Origin: Sisyra terminalis | Taxonomy: Eukaryota > Arthropoda > Insecta > Neuroptera > Sisyridae | Direction: 5' to 3' | Length of the DNA stretch: 64,000 nt | Assembly: GCA_958496175.1 (NCBI GenBank) | Contig: OY292276.1 | Span: 36,848,449 to 36,912,448 of the forward strand | Shown here: positions 1-22,913 of the stretch, piece after piece | How positions within the stretch are numbered: the first letter of the stretch is position 1 | Layout of the letters: each line of letters opens with the position of its first letter | Translations under genes and position numbers: made by a program | The notes under the pieces: model-generated | Seen by the model: only the letters and a program-made list of their open reading frames with translations | The model's database searches: none | What the model was told of the DNA's origin: nothing

Positions 1-3000
1 TCTTCTTGGCCGGTATACACAATGATTTAAAATAAATGTATTCAATAATTATTATCTGTGCGTACATACTATTGGTAATTAATAATGTTACATACTTATC
101 GTTATTTTATACATATAATAATTTAAATTTAATATCGACATAACTATAATATTATTTTTTATTTTTCAATTTGATAGCCTCAAACATTAAAAAATCGGGA
201 TTTCAGAAACATAAATACTCCAAATTTAAGTACAGTAAGAGAAGGTAAGATTTAATATTACAATTAATATTAGTCATTAAAATTAATTTTTGCTTAATGT
301 TTCTTTCAACAAAATTTTCTATCACATTTTATGTTAATAAATCTATTAGAAATAACAACTTCATAATTAAACTACAAAAATAACTTAAGCTTTCAAAATA
401 AAGATGAAATAAACTAAAATCAGATCAATTTTTTTCAGATCAATAATAAGTTTTTTTAATTGGCATTAGATCAATGAGAAGACTGCATTTTATCATTATT
501 TATACAACTATAAACGTTATATCCAAGTTGAAATATGTTAAATAAACAAAAACTTGGAAAAAACTATTGGGTAAATCAAATCTGGATTTGATTGGTCCCG
601 TCATTAAAAATTACACTTTAAATATGAAATTGTATAAATAAATGACAAAAATGCTGTAAAGATTGGCCATAGAAAATTTTGGCACTGTCAAAAATTTAAT
701 TAATAATTGTTTTAGTTTTATAACTCACTTGGTAGAGAACAATGTTATCAATAATAACTATATTAGATTTATCAATGCAAACATACAAATTAATTCATAC
801 CCCAAAAAGACTAGTTCTATATATTTTTTACAATTACTTTAGAGTAGTGTTTTATTAATTAAAACTGGCGTCTATTTTATTATAGCTTTTGTATAAAAGT
901 TTAATGCTTAATGCTCTTTTTTGATAAAGCACCAACAAAAATATTTAATTTAATATTGCGAATGGGAAATATAATGTTTTTTTCTTTACAAAATTATTTT
1001 TTTCTATCCGCTTGGAGTATAATCAGCAGTGATGATTAACAAGAACTAGGCAAAGACGTTTCACTGTTTAATCTTTTCAATATCATATTTTTCTAAAGAA
1101 GAAAATAATTACCTATAGGTAATTTTTATTTTATTTTCTCACTGATTTCAATTTTCGACAACCGATAAAATTTAACAATATTACGTCACCTAGTTTTTAT
1201 TTGTTTTTTTCAGTAGTAACATTCTTAACGTGATAATAACAAATCGCCTTCTTTAATGACAACTGGCGCATATTTCAATTCTCTTCAATAACCCTATACC
1301 CCGAACGGATAACAATACAACAAAATTATACTACAAAAACCCCATATCTTTTAAAAACATTACTTAGTTTTCGATATTATAATCATGTCGAAAAGTTTTT
1401 GAAATATTTTTTTTCAGCATTGATAAAATAATATGAATCCGGACGAACACGTCTACATTGATAATTAAACGTTGTAATAACTAAGTTATTTTTAATTTTG
1501 GTTCATTTTTTACATTTAAATTACGTTTTATACATTACCTATCGCATGCCATACAATTTCTAAATGCTCACAAAATGACACATTTATTTTTTGTTAAAAT
1601 TCTACATTTTTTAGAGAACATTTTAATTATTTATTTTAATTTGTGCGTCTTTTTAATGCTATTGTCTTTTTAATTTAATTAGTGTTTTTTTTAAGACCCT
1701 GTTTGTAGGTATTGAAGTTACACGATTAAAACAATTTTTGGAGACATATATTTTATCACAAACTTACTATTATAGAATGCTCTTACTCTTACAGGAGTTC
1801 TGAGATCTCTAAAAACATTATTTTTAACATTAAAACGTTTTACGGTTTCGTCCAGATTTTTAAGTTGTCCAAAGGTACATTACTTTAAAAAAAAATCAAA
1901 TTTCAATAAGAATATTTGGAATTGTAAATGGTTACAAAGCGTTACAACGGTTTTAAAAATTCTAAAAAAAGTTATTAATTTTAAGATGGAATACATTATG
2001 AAATACTGAAACTTCTTGTAACTGATGTGATATGGTGGAATATTAATTTTATTGTTTACGCGCTATTTTTTAGTATGCATTTCAATATAAAATACTAAGT
2101 TAACTTGTAAAAATTTGAATGGAAAATAAAATTTGGCAGTCAGTATTAAAAATTTCTATTTTTAAATAGAATTAAGACTTGTGGAAATGAGTTTACATTT
2201 TTGTAAACAAAATTTGGTCTTTTAAGGAATAATATTTTTATTAAAATTACAATTTAAAATTTTAATATATGTGACGATGATGAATAAAGAACGACGATTG
2301 ATGAATAAATTGCTAATACTACTCAAGGGCCGCCATTTTTCGGCGACACAGATCATCAGTCGCAACTACGCATCAGGAAACATCGATGTACATTAGAGAA
2401 GCCGATTATTCAATCGCACTATATGACGTAAGTATCTACGACTGTTTTAATGTTAATGATTTCTTATGAATATGAGCGTATTTCATATACTGTATAATCC
2501 AAGATAAAGCAACCTTTCTGACCAATATTTAACTGATTTGATAAGCATTTTATACAATCAATTGATAGCTCAAAATTTACGGTTATTTTTAATTAAGGTC
2601 TGGCTGATTTTTATGAAAATGTAGATGATAAACTGTAAGAAAAAATTACAATCTAAATCGAGTTTTGAATCTTAGTCATTCCGTACTCATCGTCACATAT
2701 ATGAAAAAATGAGAATGGATTGCCTCTTGTAAATTATGACTATTATTTTAAAAATAAATGCATAATATTTATATTTAAAACCGGGTTCTCATAGAGTTAT
2801 GATTTACACGGGAACACTACTGTTTGTACAAATGTTACACGACCTGCGTGATAGATTTGCTAGTTAACGACAGTCTTCTGCTCCCATTATCTTTGTCTTG
2901 TAAAAGCGGTAATAACTAACATATACTAATCACTGTTTATTATTATTACCAAATTTTAGTTACAATTATGAAGGTAGTATTTAGTCAAACATGTTGGATT

Positions 3001-3276
3001 ATATACGACCGATTTTTACAGTGTCGTATTTTGGAACGACTTCAGACTACAAAATCGATAGTTCTCATGAGTTAGTAAGTCTTTTCACTTATATTTTTGA
3101 TAGTGTTCTCGTTTATATCACGACTCTATGCGAACTATTTTTAGTGATGAAAAAATTAATTTCTCATATTACATGGAAAATTATTTTCAAATACAGACCT
3201 TTTCAATTGTTAAAATCCCAAAACTAGAATCACATTTTTACATTTTCCATCTTCATTTAAATAAAAGTTTACAAAT
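1..3276. other. Gene-free flank downstream of Btk29A
   Basis: Very AT-rich sequence with no exon chain I can support on either strand. It holds a 15-bp inverted-repeat pair (2266-2280 and 2687-2701, listed separately). Between these arms is a less AT-rich patch around 2325-2430 with a GCCGCCATTTTT motif, resembling a YY1/Pho site, and a donor-like GACGTAAGT near 2426. That patch could be an untranslated first exon on the + strand, but nothing downstream confirms it. The 78-codon + strand frame at 2991-3227 has no recognisable domain and lies against the 3' end of Btk29A. Confidence 0.5.
2266..2701. repeat. Possible MITE with 15-bp perfect terminal inverted repeats
   Basis: TATATGTGACGATGA at 2266-2280 is matched exactly by its reverse complement at 2687-2701, 436 bp apart end to end. 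The layout fits a small non-autonomous DNA transposon. I see no clear target duplication, and the centre holds the unusually GC-rich patch at 2325-2430. Confidence 0.4.
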
Positions 3277-3537
3277 TTATAACTGATGATGTTTATTTTT
3301 TTCGCGTAATTTAACATTCGCCCGAGGTAACGTAGCATTAGCAGCCACAGCTGCGGCTGCTGTTACTAAAACTAAATCAATAAGTTTTTGATGCTTTTGA
3401 CGAGTTGTTCTAGACGATGTAGCGCTTTTGGAATGATCATAATTATTTTGGTGGTAAAATAACAAACGGTTACATAGCTCATCGCCACTACTTCCGCTAG
3501 ATCCCATGCACGTAGGACATGTTAAAGTGGCGACCAG
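3277..3537 (-). other. In-frame 86-codon extension after the Btk29A UGA stop
   Basis: The kinase frame stops at TGA (3538-3540) after LLAD. The next base is C, giving the leaky UGA-C context. The same frame then stays open for 86 codons to TAA at 3277-3279. The extension contains a Ser/Gly-rich start, a basic patch (RTTRQKHQK) and a hydrophobic Ala/Val/Leu stretch (LIDLVLVTAAAAVAANATL), followed by a basic tail. A poly(A)-type AATAAA (3293-3298) lies inside it, so it may simply be 3' UTR. The canonical Tec C-terminus ends at the first stop, so the extension would be made only by readthrough. An independent short ORF from the ATG at 3507 is also possible. Confidence 0.35.
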
Positions 3538-12713
<9,176 letters not shown>

Positions 12714-14012
12714 TTTAGTAAATTATTAGTGGCGATTCGCATTTACGAAAAGCAATTTTGAAAAATTATTTAAATTCGTTATCAATGACTATGTTTTTTT
12801 TTTTAAACAATTTAGTTAACATCACTTCTATAACTTAAAACATTATAAACTGCGTAGACTCTAGAATTTTTTTTTCATTAATTATATATAGATTTTTTGT
12901 ATAAACTTAACAAGCTAATTAAAATATTATATATTTAAATGAAATTATTTTTAACTTGAGAATAGCTTCGTTTGAATTTTATGTACATAATCATTTAAAT
13001 TTGTTACAGATTTTTAACGAATTTTGTAATTCATATTGAGGAAATTGGTTGTATTAATTGCACACACTAAAGTAAATATTGCCATCGTAAATAACATTTA
13101 AATTATTAACTATTTTAAAATTCAAAATTATCTGTCAAATTTATTCATATCACGCCATGATTTATCATAGCTCGCGATGGAAGGGGGATTTTGATAAAAA
13201 TAGTTTTCGATTGTAACACTTGAGGGCTCTTAATTTGTTTGGAGAAATCGGAAAAAATCTGCAACCCATAATTTAAATTAATATATAAAATTTACATAAA
13301 TAGCATAAATAGTTGCTCTAAGTATAAATTTAATATTTATTGAATAAAATTTTATAGTTTACGTGATTTACTATAGAATTATACAAACGATTTTTAAGTT
13401 ATTGTGTTTATTTAGCACTGAAAGAAGTATGAATTTCGTATATCCCGCGTGTTTAGTATTAATTTTACTATTTTCAAAAATTAATATTTTATTTTTTAAA
13501 TATCGAAATACCAAACAGTAACTATAGGTCTACAACTTGAAGACATAAAGTTTTCACCATATCAAAATGGTTTATGAAATTCTAGTGCGAAGTCTTCTCT
13601 AAAAACAACAAATACTATATTTTAAGCCCTTGAATTGCTAAAATTCAATTACCATGGAAGTTGCTTTTTTTTGCTGTTATTACTATATTAATATTTTGTG
13701 ATACTCTCGTGTTGAATATTGCGACTTGATGCCTTCAATTGATCGAAACGTTCGTCGCTTAACGGAATCAGGACAAGTTTTGCCTTTAACAATTTGCTAT
13801 TATCAGCTAATTTCTAACTCAAGTATCAAGCCTCAAGTAGTCTAATGTTTATTCTCTTTAAGCATATTTTACACATTAGAAATGTTACATTGTAAGAATA
13901 TTCAACTTATTGAATATGGATTCATCGATTAATAATGATTAATTAAACAGGTAATTTGGGGAAAAAGTGAAAATTATAGGACATTGAAAAAGAAAAGAAT
14001 TATTTTTAATAT
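12714..14012. other. Btk29A upstream region and RpL27A 3' flank
   Basis: No coding exon is visible. The part next to 12713 should hold the 5' UTR and promoter of the long Btk29A transcript, but I see no diagnostic core element. Both neighbours are on the minus strand. Confidence 0.4.
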
Positions 14013-14018
14013 TTTATT
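14013..14018 (-). terminator. Poly(A) signal of RpL27A
   Basis: AATAAA on the minus strand, 18 nt beyond the RpL27A stop, in a typical position for a short ribosomal-protein 3' UTR. Confidence 0.6.
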
Positions 14019-14035
14019 AAATACAAAGTTTTTAC

Positions 14036-15117
<1,082 letters not shown>

Positions 15118-15361
15118 CTTGCCTCGCTGTTCACAAGAAAAGGAAATAAACCAACACGAGCGCTCTCTATGAATTAATTATAAAAGGTTTGCAGCTTGAC
15201 TAAAATTTAAATTACTTCTTCATTCCATTGTTTTCCACGTTTTCCATCACGAATTCCATTATTTGATAAATATCTCGTTCAAATTTCGTTAATTTATTTT
15301 ATAATTTAAATATTTCATGAAGAAGGATTAAAAAATAATTCAAAATAAAATATTTATATTA

Positions 15362-15367
15362 TTTATT
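15362..15367 (-). terminator. Poly(A) signal of SF3A2
   Basis: AATAAA on the minus strand about 50 nt after the SF3A2 stop codon and upstream of the RpL27A promoter region (15118-15361). Confidence 0.5.
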
Positions 15368-15415
15368 ACAATTATTTTATAGGTGTTATACATATAAAAT
15401 TAATAGATTTCGAAA

Positions 15416-16301
15416 TTAAGAACCACTGGTTGGCGGAGGAGGTGGAACAGGTAATACTGCTCCTGTGTTTAGCATTGGAGGCGGCGGAGGTACAGCTCCG
15501 AACATTGGTGGTCTAGGAGGTGGAGGCACCGGAAGCATTGGTGGCATCATACCTCCAGGTCCTCTAACAATCATCGTAGGTCCCCCCTTTTTATTTTCAT
15601 TTTTAAATGCAAATTGTAGAAAAAATTGCTTTGTATCTTTATTCCAATGAGTCCAAAATTTATTATCAGATTTTTCAACCTCTCGGCTTGGGACTTTAAA
15701 AGCAATTGTTTCGTAAGGTTCAGCCGCAAATAACAGATACTGCCATTTACGATCAGGAGGTTCTACTTTTTGTTCATAAGCGGACATAAATCGATGGCGT
15801 GGTAAAATATGATCCGAAATTTCAGGATAATCAATTTGAAACAGTAAACTCTGTTGACCCGTGGATGGTTCTCGTTGTTTGGTGACACGATATCCAGGTC
15901 GACCGATCTTAACGAATTTTTTTGGTTCAACTCGAGGCTTTTCAGGTGCTAATTGTTGTGGAGCATCCTTTGCCTCTTTAGCAGCTCTACGAGCAAGATT
16001 TTCTTGATGCTTTTTTCCTTGTGTGTGAGCTAAATAACTTCCCTCGTTATTGTGTAAAGTTAAACATAGTTTACACTCATAAGACCCTAAAAAATACAGA
16101 TAAATTAAAAATTATAATAAGTTTGTAATAATGATTAATGTTTTTACCTAAATGATTTTTCATAAAATAAGGATCTTTTTGAAGATCAATTGTTTCCAAA
16201 GCAAGTTGCCGTAAGCGTTCACGCCGGTCCCGATTACTTTCGGACCACGACGCAACACCACCGCCTCCAGTTTTACCACCTGGTCTATTTTGAAAATCCA
16301 T
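15416..16301 (-). CDS. Sf3a2: Splicing factor 3A subunit 2
   Basis: Two exons, 16148-16301 and 15416-16086, joined in phase 1 across a 61-bp intron, give 274 residues, close to the fly protein. It begins MDFQNRPGGKTGGGGVASW, the conserved SF3A2 N-terminus. A matrin/U1-type zinc finger follows (ECKLCLTLHNNEGSYLAHTQGKKH, residues ~54-77: Cys-x2-Cys and two His). Then come the conserved RPGYRVTKQREP and the RKWQYLLFAAEPYETIAFK block, and a proline-rich tail. In the family it is part of SF3A in the 17S U2 snRNP and helps bind U2 to the branch site. It shares a 427-bp divergent upstream region with Atox1. Confidence 0.97.
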
Positions 16302-16728
16302 TTTTCAATATTTATTTGTGATAAAGTAATAAGCTAGCTAATTAATGATTAATTTATTTCATTAATGTCAAACAAATGTTAACCAAACATCTTAATATTT
16401 TTCGCTTTTTCTTTTAAGCTTGCGCATGTCGCGCACCAATCTTTTTGAGCGCAATCGCATCATGGTTTATAAGGCAATTTGGCAAAGTTCGGCTCAGTTC
16501 GGCTTTTCCCGATGTCATCTGAAACGTCATTTATAAGCTAGCGACAAGAGCCGATACATGGACCACTGATAAATTTTAATAATTAATATCTAATCATTTG
16601 TAATAACCAGTAATAGCTCAGTATTATTAGTGCTATTACTTGACAAATTGGTTTATATACAAAATTTAACATTTTATACATAGATAAATATAGATTTTAT
16701 AATTTTGTGAATTTAGGAAAATATAACA
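16302..16728. promoter_or_regulatory. Divergent promoter region between Sf3a2 and Atox1
   Basis: The start codons of Sf3a2 (minus) and Atox1 (plus) are 427 bp apart. The middle (about 16425-16560) is clearly richer in G+C and CpG than its surroundings, and no repeat interrupts it. Regulation of both genes from here is inferred from geometry; no TATA box is evident. Confidence 0.5.
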
Positions 16729-17076
16729 ATGCCTGTAAGTTTTTATAAATTTCTTAATTGGGTGAGAATGATTTTTAATTGAGTATTATACTTATTTATC
16801 AATTACTAGATCCACCAATACAAAGTTGAGATGACCTGTGATGGTTGCTCTTCAGCGGTGGAACGAGTTTTAAATAGAATTAAAGGTAATTGCAACAACC
16901 TCACAAAAGTATAACCATTTCAATATTTTCATATCTTTCCAGATAAAGGAATAGACAACGTTGAAATTAGTTTACCAAATCAAACAGTTAGTGTTACAAC
17001 AGCCTTATCAGCAGAAGAAATATTAGAGGTGATCAAGAAAACAGGGAAATCTGTTACCCATTTAAAAAGTGTTTAA
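16729..17076 (+). CDS. Atox1: Copper chaperone Atox1/Atx1
   Basis: Exons 16729-16734, 16810-16885 and 16943-17076 encode 71 residues, the normal size of this one-domain HMA protein. The first exon carries just two codons (Met-Pro). The MTCDGCS motif (residues 10-16, MxCxxC type) supplies the two copper-binding cysteines. KKTGKSV near the C-terminus holds the conserved loop lysine. By family knowledge it carries Cu(I) in the cytosol to the ATP7-type copper pump of the trans-Golgi. Short introns (75 and 57 bp) fit the compact local gene structure. Confidence 0.96.
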
Positions 17077-19311
17077 ATGCATTGATTAAAAGTCTAAAAA
17101 TTATCAAGTATCAGTCTTTTTATATATTTGTTTTATGTAACAATTTATTTTTATGAATGTTTTTAAAAAAAAAAATATAAACCATTTATACACTTGAATT
17201 CAATATTTATCTTTGTGTTACTATCAAAATGATTATATCGTCTAAAAGAAGGTTTATCGGGTTTATCTTCTATACATTTTGATAATTAAGTTTCGGGAAA
17301 AAGTAAACGGAACGCTTGAACGAAATGAGTGAAAATTTGGATGGATAATAAAATGATCGATTTCAGTTGCATTTAATGACGAAAGATAATAAAATATTTC
17401 TTGGGTTCCCCAGTTCCTCTAAAGGAACCCTTACGAATTCATTTTGCTTTCTATTTTCCAAGATTATTGCCTTAAGAACGAATAAGGATGTCAAGTTTAA
17501 ATCAATACAAATTTATACTTAAGTTTGTTTTTTTCACATTTACCAAAAATCAAGTCAACGCAATCAAAAATATGGATATTTGTGTTATATGCAGCCATTT
17601 ATTTTGACTGACTAAAATTAATTGGTCAGTGATATCATTATTTAATTTGCATTCAAGCGTTGGTTAAAAATATTTAAGCTGATAATACGAATCCTCACAT
17701 TTTTTTAACAGTGGCTTTTTAGACTAATTCATATAAAAGATGAGATAAACACTATCGAAATATAATATTACAAGATTCTTAAGTATATTATACTTTAGTG
17801 TTATCATACTATTGTCTGTTCTAAAGGTAAGGAAAGGAGATAGGTATCAAAGAACATAGACCAAAAATCGTTGAATATTTTTATAAGAAACTAATCTTTG
17901 CAGCTACAAATCGAATTTATTATTAGAAATTCAAGCAAAAGCAACTGATTCGTTGAAATGTTGCTTATATTTTTTAAATGAATACAATTTTATTTTATAC
18001 AAACAATCTATGTTTATTCTATGATATATAAATGCAAATAGAAATAAAATAAAATCATCAATTCACTGTGAGTTTTAGTAAAAAATAAATTGAAAAAAAT
18101 TACTATCTCTCGAAAATTAATGAACTCGTTTTTTTAATATATCCGACAATCCACCTTGTGAATAAAAGTATTTCTTCAAAATTATTTTCATCCAGGAAAT
18201 TTCATTTTTTTGAAATTGTGAAATTTTCCATGTTTATTAAAAATACTATAACAGTTTTTCCTATTTCGTTTATTATTGTAAATTTTAATACTTAATATTT
18301 CTTAAGTGTTGTGAAAATTACCGTTTACATATGGTATTGTGAAAAAGTTGATCAAATTAATTATCTTAAAATTAAAGCTTTATTTAAATCTTTTATACCT
18401 ATTTTGTTTTCTTTTAAAATACATAAGACTCCTGTTTATAAAATTGCAAAACATTCGTTGCTTTTACTAAATACCTAAATGGAAACATTTAAATTGAAAT
18501 AAATGCCAAATGAACATCGTATTAAGCAACCTCCATTTATTTTGGTTTTGAATTTATTTTTCTTGATTCGTGCTTTACAGAATACTAAACGTTTATTATT
18601 GAATATTTTATCATTGATTGCTATTGATCACATTTCCTCACTACAAATATATTTTGAATGAATAAATATTTTTACTAAGACTGCATTGAATTGAGCAATT
18701 ATTGAAATTTTATTTAGGCCAAGCTATTTTTGTTTTGATCTATTCAATATGACGAATTAATTTCAATGTGTCCCCATAACAATCAATAGCAAATATAAAT
18801 GTTTTACAAAAGTATACATGGATTCAAATGTAAAGATACATGTTATTATTGCTGAATTCTATTATAGTACAGAACAATTAAATCGACAAAGTATCAAAAA
18901 CATTTATGTATGCCATTGAGCACATCATTCAACAGAATTTGTGAGAAATATTATAAAATTTTTAGACAGATAAAAATAAATCGAATGATAAACACCATTA
19001 GCGTTCAATAAATCTAAAAATAAGTCATTTAAATTTTAAATGCTATATTTAGCTACTAATTTTATATTTTTAATTTAATATATTTAGATAATGTCCTAAT
19101 TATATTTACCACAATAACTGATCAATGATACGCTCAAATTGTCACACTTTCCCTGAAGGTTTTGGTGTATATAAAGTTTTGAGACAGTGAAGCTATATTT
19201 TTAGCCATTCTAATAAGGGTCTTTTCTCTTACACAAATCACTTTAAGGTTGTAAGAACGGTGATGTTTGTACCGAAATATGAGAAAAAAAGATTTATAGC
19301 GAACGTTTTGT
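17077..19311. other. Convergent intergenic region between Atox1 and Caprin
   Basis: AT-rich spacer receiving the 3' ends of both neighbours. I see no ORF with a domain, no RNA gene and no convincing inverted-repeat element. Confidence 0.5.
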
Positions 19312-19317
19312 TTTATT
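19312..19317 (-). terminator. Poly(A) signal of Caprin
   Basis: AATAAA on the minus strand about 12 nt after the Caprin stop at 19329-19331, implying a very short 3' UTR if used. Confidence 0.45.
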
Positions 19318-19328
19318 TAAAATTCAAT

Positions 19329-21296
19329 TTAATGTTGCGGTTGTTGTGACGATTTAGAACGATGACTATATTGCCCGGATCCTTTGTGCCCACCACCTGA
19401 GTTTTGTCGCTGTCCGCTTCCGCCTCCACTAGGTCTGGTTCCAGCACGTGGTTTATAGCCACCATAGCCGTTATTGGGATAGTAATTGTTTTGGTAATAA
19501 CCACTATTACCGGAACCGTTTCCTCCAGATCTGTTGTTCTTATTTCCTCCATTTCCGCGAGGCCGATTCGAATGGCCTCCAACGGATGAAGAAAATTGAC
19601 GATGGCCATCGTTTTGTTCGGACCATTCGTTTCCATTTTTTTGTTCATTTCGACTGTTGTCAGGCTTAGTTTGATTATTACTATTAAAGGAATCGAATTC
19701 TTTGGGCGGAGAGAAAGTAGATGCATTAATAACGGCCGATTGTTGAGATGGTTGATGTATATTGGGGTTAACAGATGGATGCAACGAAGAAATTGGAATT
19801 GGTTGAGGTAAATTTGTTGTCGGGTAAACTGCACCGGGTGTTCCTGCTATCGTTGGAACAACCACATTTGGAACATTTGTGAAATTTTGGTTAGTGAACG
19901 TCTGTGAAGGTATAGGAGCTGAGGCAGGAATTGATTGATGAGCTGATGCCAACATATCAACTTCTCCTAGCTCTGAATCTTGCAAAAAATAAAAATTGCC
20001 AGCTTCTAATATTTCGGAGATATGTCGTGGTTGTTGTGGAGTCACAGCCGCTGGAGGAGCATAATATTGAGGTTGAGAATGTTCTATCATAGATGATATT
20101 ACAGAAACATTTGACTGAACAACTTCAGCAGGAACTGGTGGAAAATTGGGCATCGGTGGCATTTGATCGGGTATTCGGTCAATTTCCGGAACGGGGCATT
20201 CTTGAGTAGGCGTTGTGTTTATAGTTGAAACAAATTCTTTGTCTTGAATGGCAGTGGGAACATTTTCAGCTTCACCAGCACCCTTCCATTCACATTCTAC
20301 GTTTGGGTGTTCAATTTCTTCATTCGAGGCGGAAGGCTTTTCCAAGTATCCACAATTTTGGATGGTGTCGATAATTTCTTTAATATGCGCAAAAGTGGAA
20401 CTTGAAAATTCTTTTTGTTTGGCATCAACTACATTTAGTAGTTGCTCGGCAGCATTATGAACTTGCGTGTTATAGTCGGGAAGATCATTCTGACATTCCA
20501 ATTCAGTCAAGTCCATAGAATGCTTAGGAGTCACCGTCGGATAGAACTCATCCAGAAGTTGCAAATCTTCAGGCGTAATTGTAGCAGCACCGTTTCTTCC
20601 CAGCAGAAAATCTTCACGAACTTTTTCAATACCCATTTGTGCTAACGTATCCTGAACAAGCAACACTTCACGTATTTTCGTTAAGTCTTGTTGCACACGT
20701 AAAGAAGCCTCTTTTCGAGCTGTTTTTTTCGTCTCTTTTTCCGAAATTGTACAAAGATTGTTAAACTGTTTCCATAAATCGCGTGCAAATTCCAAAGTTT
20801 GCATGACTTCGTCATATTTTGCAACTGCTACTTTTTGATCTTGATGCAATTCTTTTCCAACCCGTTGCAATTCTCTATACGTTTCTAATTTAGCCTACAA
20901 AAACAAATTGGTATTACTAATTATTTTAATAGCCTATTTTAGTGAACATTAACTGGAAATTAATTTAAATGAATCACATGTCATTTTTACAACATGGCGA
21001 CCTACTTGGATCAAAAAATTGAAGTTTTTTAATCCTATGTTTAAAAACGTATTAAAGTCTTTCATGTGATAACAAAGATTTATACAATTTACATGAGTAA
21101 ACTAGAAAATGGGAACTTTGAATAAAGCAAAAAATAATACCTTTCTTTTATCCAAGTTTCGAATTTTATGTCCAATGATGAGAATAGCTTGTCTAAGGGG
21201 TGTGTTTTGTTGGTTTGAATTAGTTGAGGATGCTTCAGAAGGTGCAGCTTCCGTAGAAGCTTGCTTTTCGGGTTTTACACTCGACGCTGAAGGCAT
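19329..21296 (-). CDS. Capr: Caprin, RNA-granule / translation regulator
   Basis: Exons 21141-21296 and 19329-20894 encode about 573 residues. The N-terminal half is the helical HR1 region (KAKLETYRELQ onward, ~50-250) used for dimerisation and FMRP contact. FYFLQDSELGEVDML (~residue 322) resembles the short Caprin motif after the HR1 region. The last ~120 residues form an Asn/Gly/Arg-rich tail (PRGNGGNKNN, PRAGTRPSGGG) that should bind RNA. In animals Caprin works with G3BP/Rasputin and FMRP in stress granules and in translational control of specific mRNAs; in flies it supports the early embryonic mid-blastula transition. The start chosen is the only ATG that opens the first exon in frame. 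Confidence 0.93.
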
Positions 21297-22913
21297 TATT
21301 TGCACTTTAATCTAAAATATTTTAAGAAAAACGATGCTTTCCGGTGTCAAGCATCAAACATGAAATTATAAGACACCGGCAGCGCCATCAACATGTAAAA
21401 TGTGCAATCGCGCAACCACTATTCGTAATGGCTACGATTTTCAAAATGCTTCTTTTTTAAATTTTGTACTTATTTTTAATTAAAATGGATGCACAATTCG
21501 GTTTGATTTCGTTTTAGAAAATTATATATTTAAATAAACTATTTTTCGATTGAAATGGTAAATTCAATTATTATGGAAATATCATGAAATGAGATAAACA
21601 CATTTAACATAGATGCATGAAAATTATGCGTAAACGGAAGTTGGTCTACGTCATTTCCAATCTCGAAACTCATTGTTGCAAACTCAAAAAATAATTATGA
21701 AAAATTATAAAAATAACTGAAAAATTACTAAAGTATCTATTTAAAAGATTTAAAATAATCTGATGATCAAAAATAAGAATTATAAGTTTTTAACTTCTTA
21801 TTTTTTTACAGTAATTAATATTATCCGTATCATCATTCGTATACTATAATAAGTTTGTAAAAATTTATAACGAAAAAATTTAAAAAAAAGTGAGATTTTT
21901 GATGCATCTATGATAAAAATGATCTATAAATATCTCTATTTGTAGGGTTCTGCAATTTATCCATATATGGATATAATAAAATATAATCTTTTTACTTATA
22001 AAATAAGCACTAAGTATATAATCGATATATTCTTAAAGATGAAATTTGGAAGAAAATTTGACTTGAGCCGAAATTTTTCCACGAATTGTTAGATATAACT
22101 TTCAATAATCGCGTAAAGAAACTATTAAATAAGAAGTAGCGCATCATCTTATTATGAGAAACAAATCAGTCTACATGACCGTGTGAGGTATCGTTAAATG
22201 GATCTGAAAAATAATAAATACATTTCAAGATTGATGAGATATGTACTTTTAAGGTCGTAAAAGTAGAGCTTTTATTTTAAATTAAAAACTGAAAAATTCT
22301 AAAGGAAAAACAAAGACGAGTACGAATCCAAAAAATATTTTCAATGAAAATTGGTTTAAATACGATATAATGATATTAAGCCAGGTGCTTTTGAGAAAAG
22401 ATTTTGAAAAATACGTTGTCGTTACAAAACGACAATAAATATACAAAGTACTGTAACGTCTCTGGACAGTTATTTATATTTGACGGATTCGTTAAGGATT
22501 TGTGTTAGGACATTTGTTACACCAATTTATGTAGTTACGAAAACGTTATTTATTTTACACAATACACTTATTTATTCACTTATTACTATTTATTTATTTT
22601 ACTCATCGACCCCCTTTTTATAGTGGTTAGACCGTTTAGACCTTCCCGAATTTTCAACTATCTAGATCTTTCCACGACACTTTATTGTTCGATTTTCTTT
22701 ATCCTTTCTCTTTTAAAGACCTCCACAGAAATTTCTCGATTATCTTTACATCTAATTGTTCCTTTTATTCACTTTTATGACACACGTAGTAGGAAGCCGT
22801 CTGGGTATAAGACCCATTATGTAATAGTACGTTTAATTAGTTTGTTCATTTTACTGCACCTCACAGATATTGATAGATAAAATAAAATATACTTACCTGT
22901 TTTTTCCACATAT

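Noticed and set aside
2991..3227. 78-codon plus-strand ORF next to the Btk29A 3' end
   Set aside because: No domain, no promoter or splice context, and length is reachable by chance; it lies opposite 3' UTR sequence.
22623..22880. 85-codon plus-strand ORF
   Set aside because: Lies in an LTR-like T-rich stretch; no protein family features.
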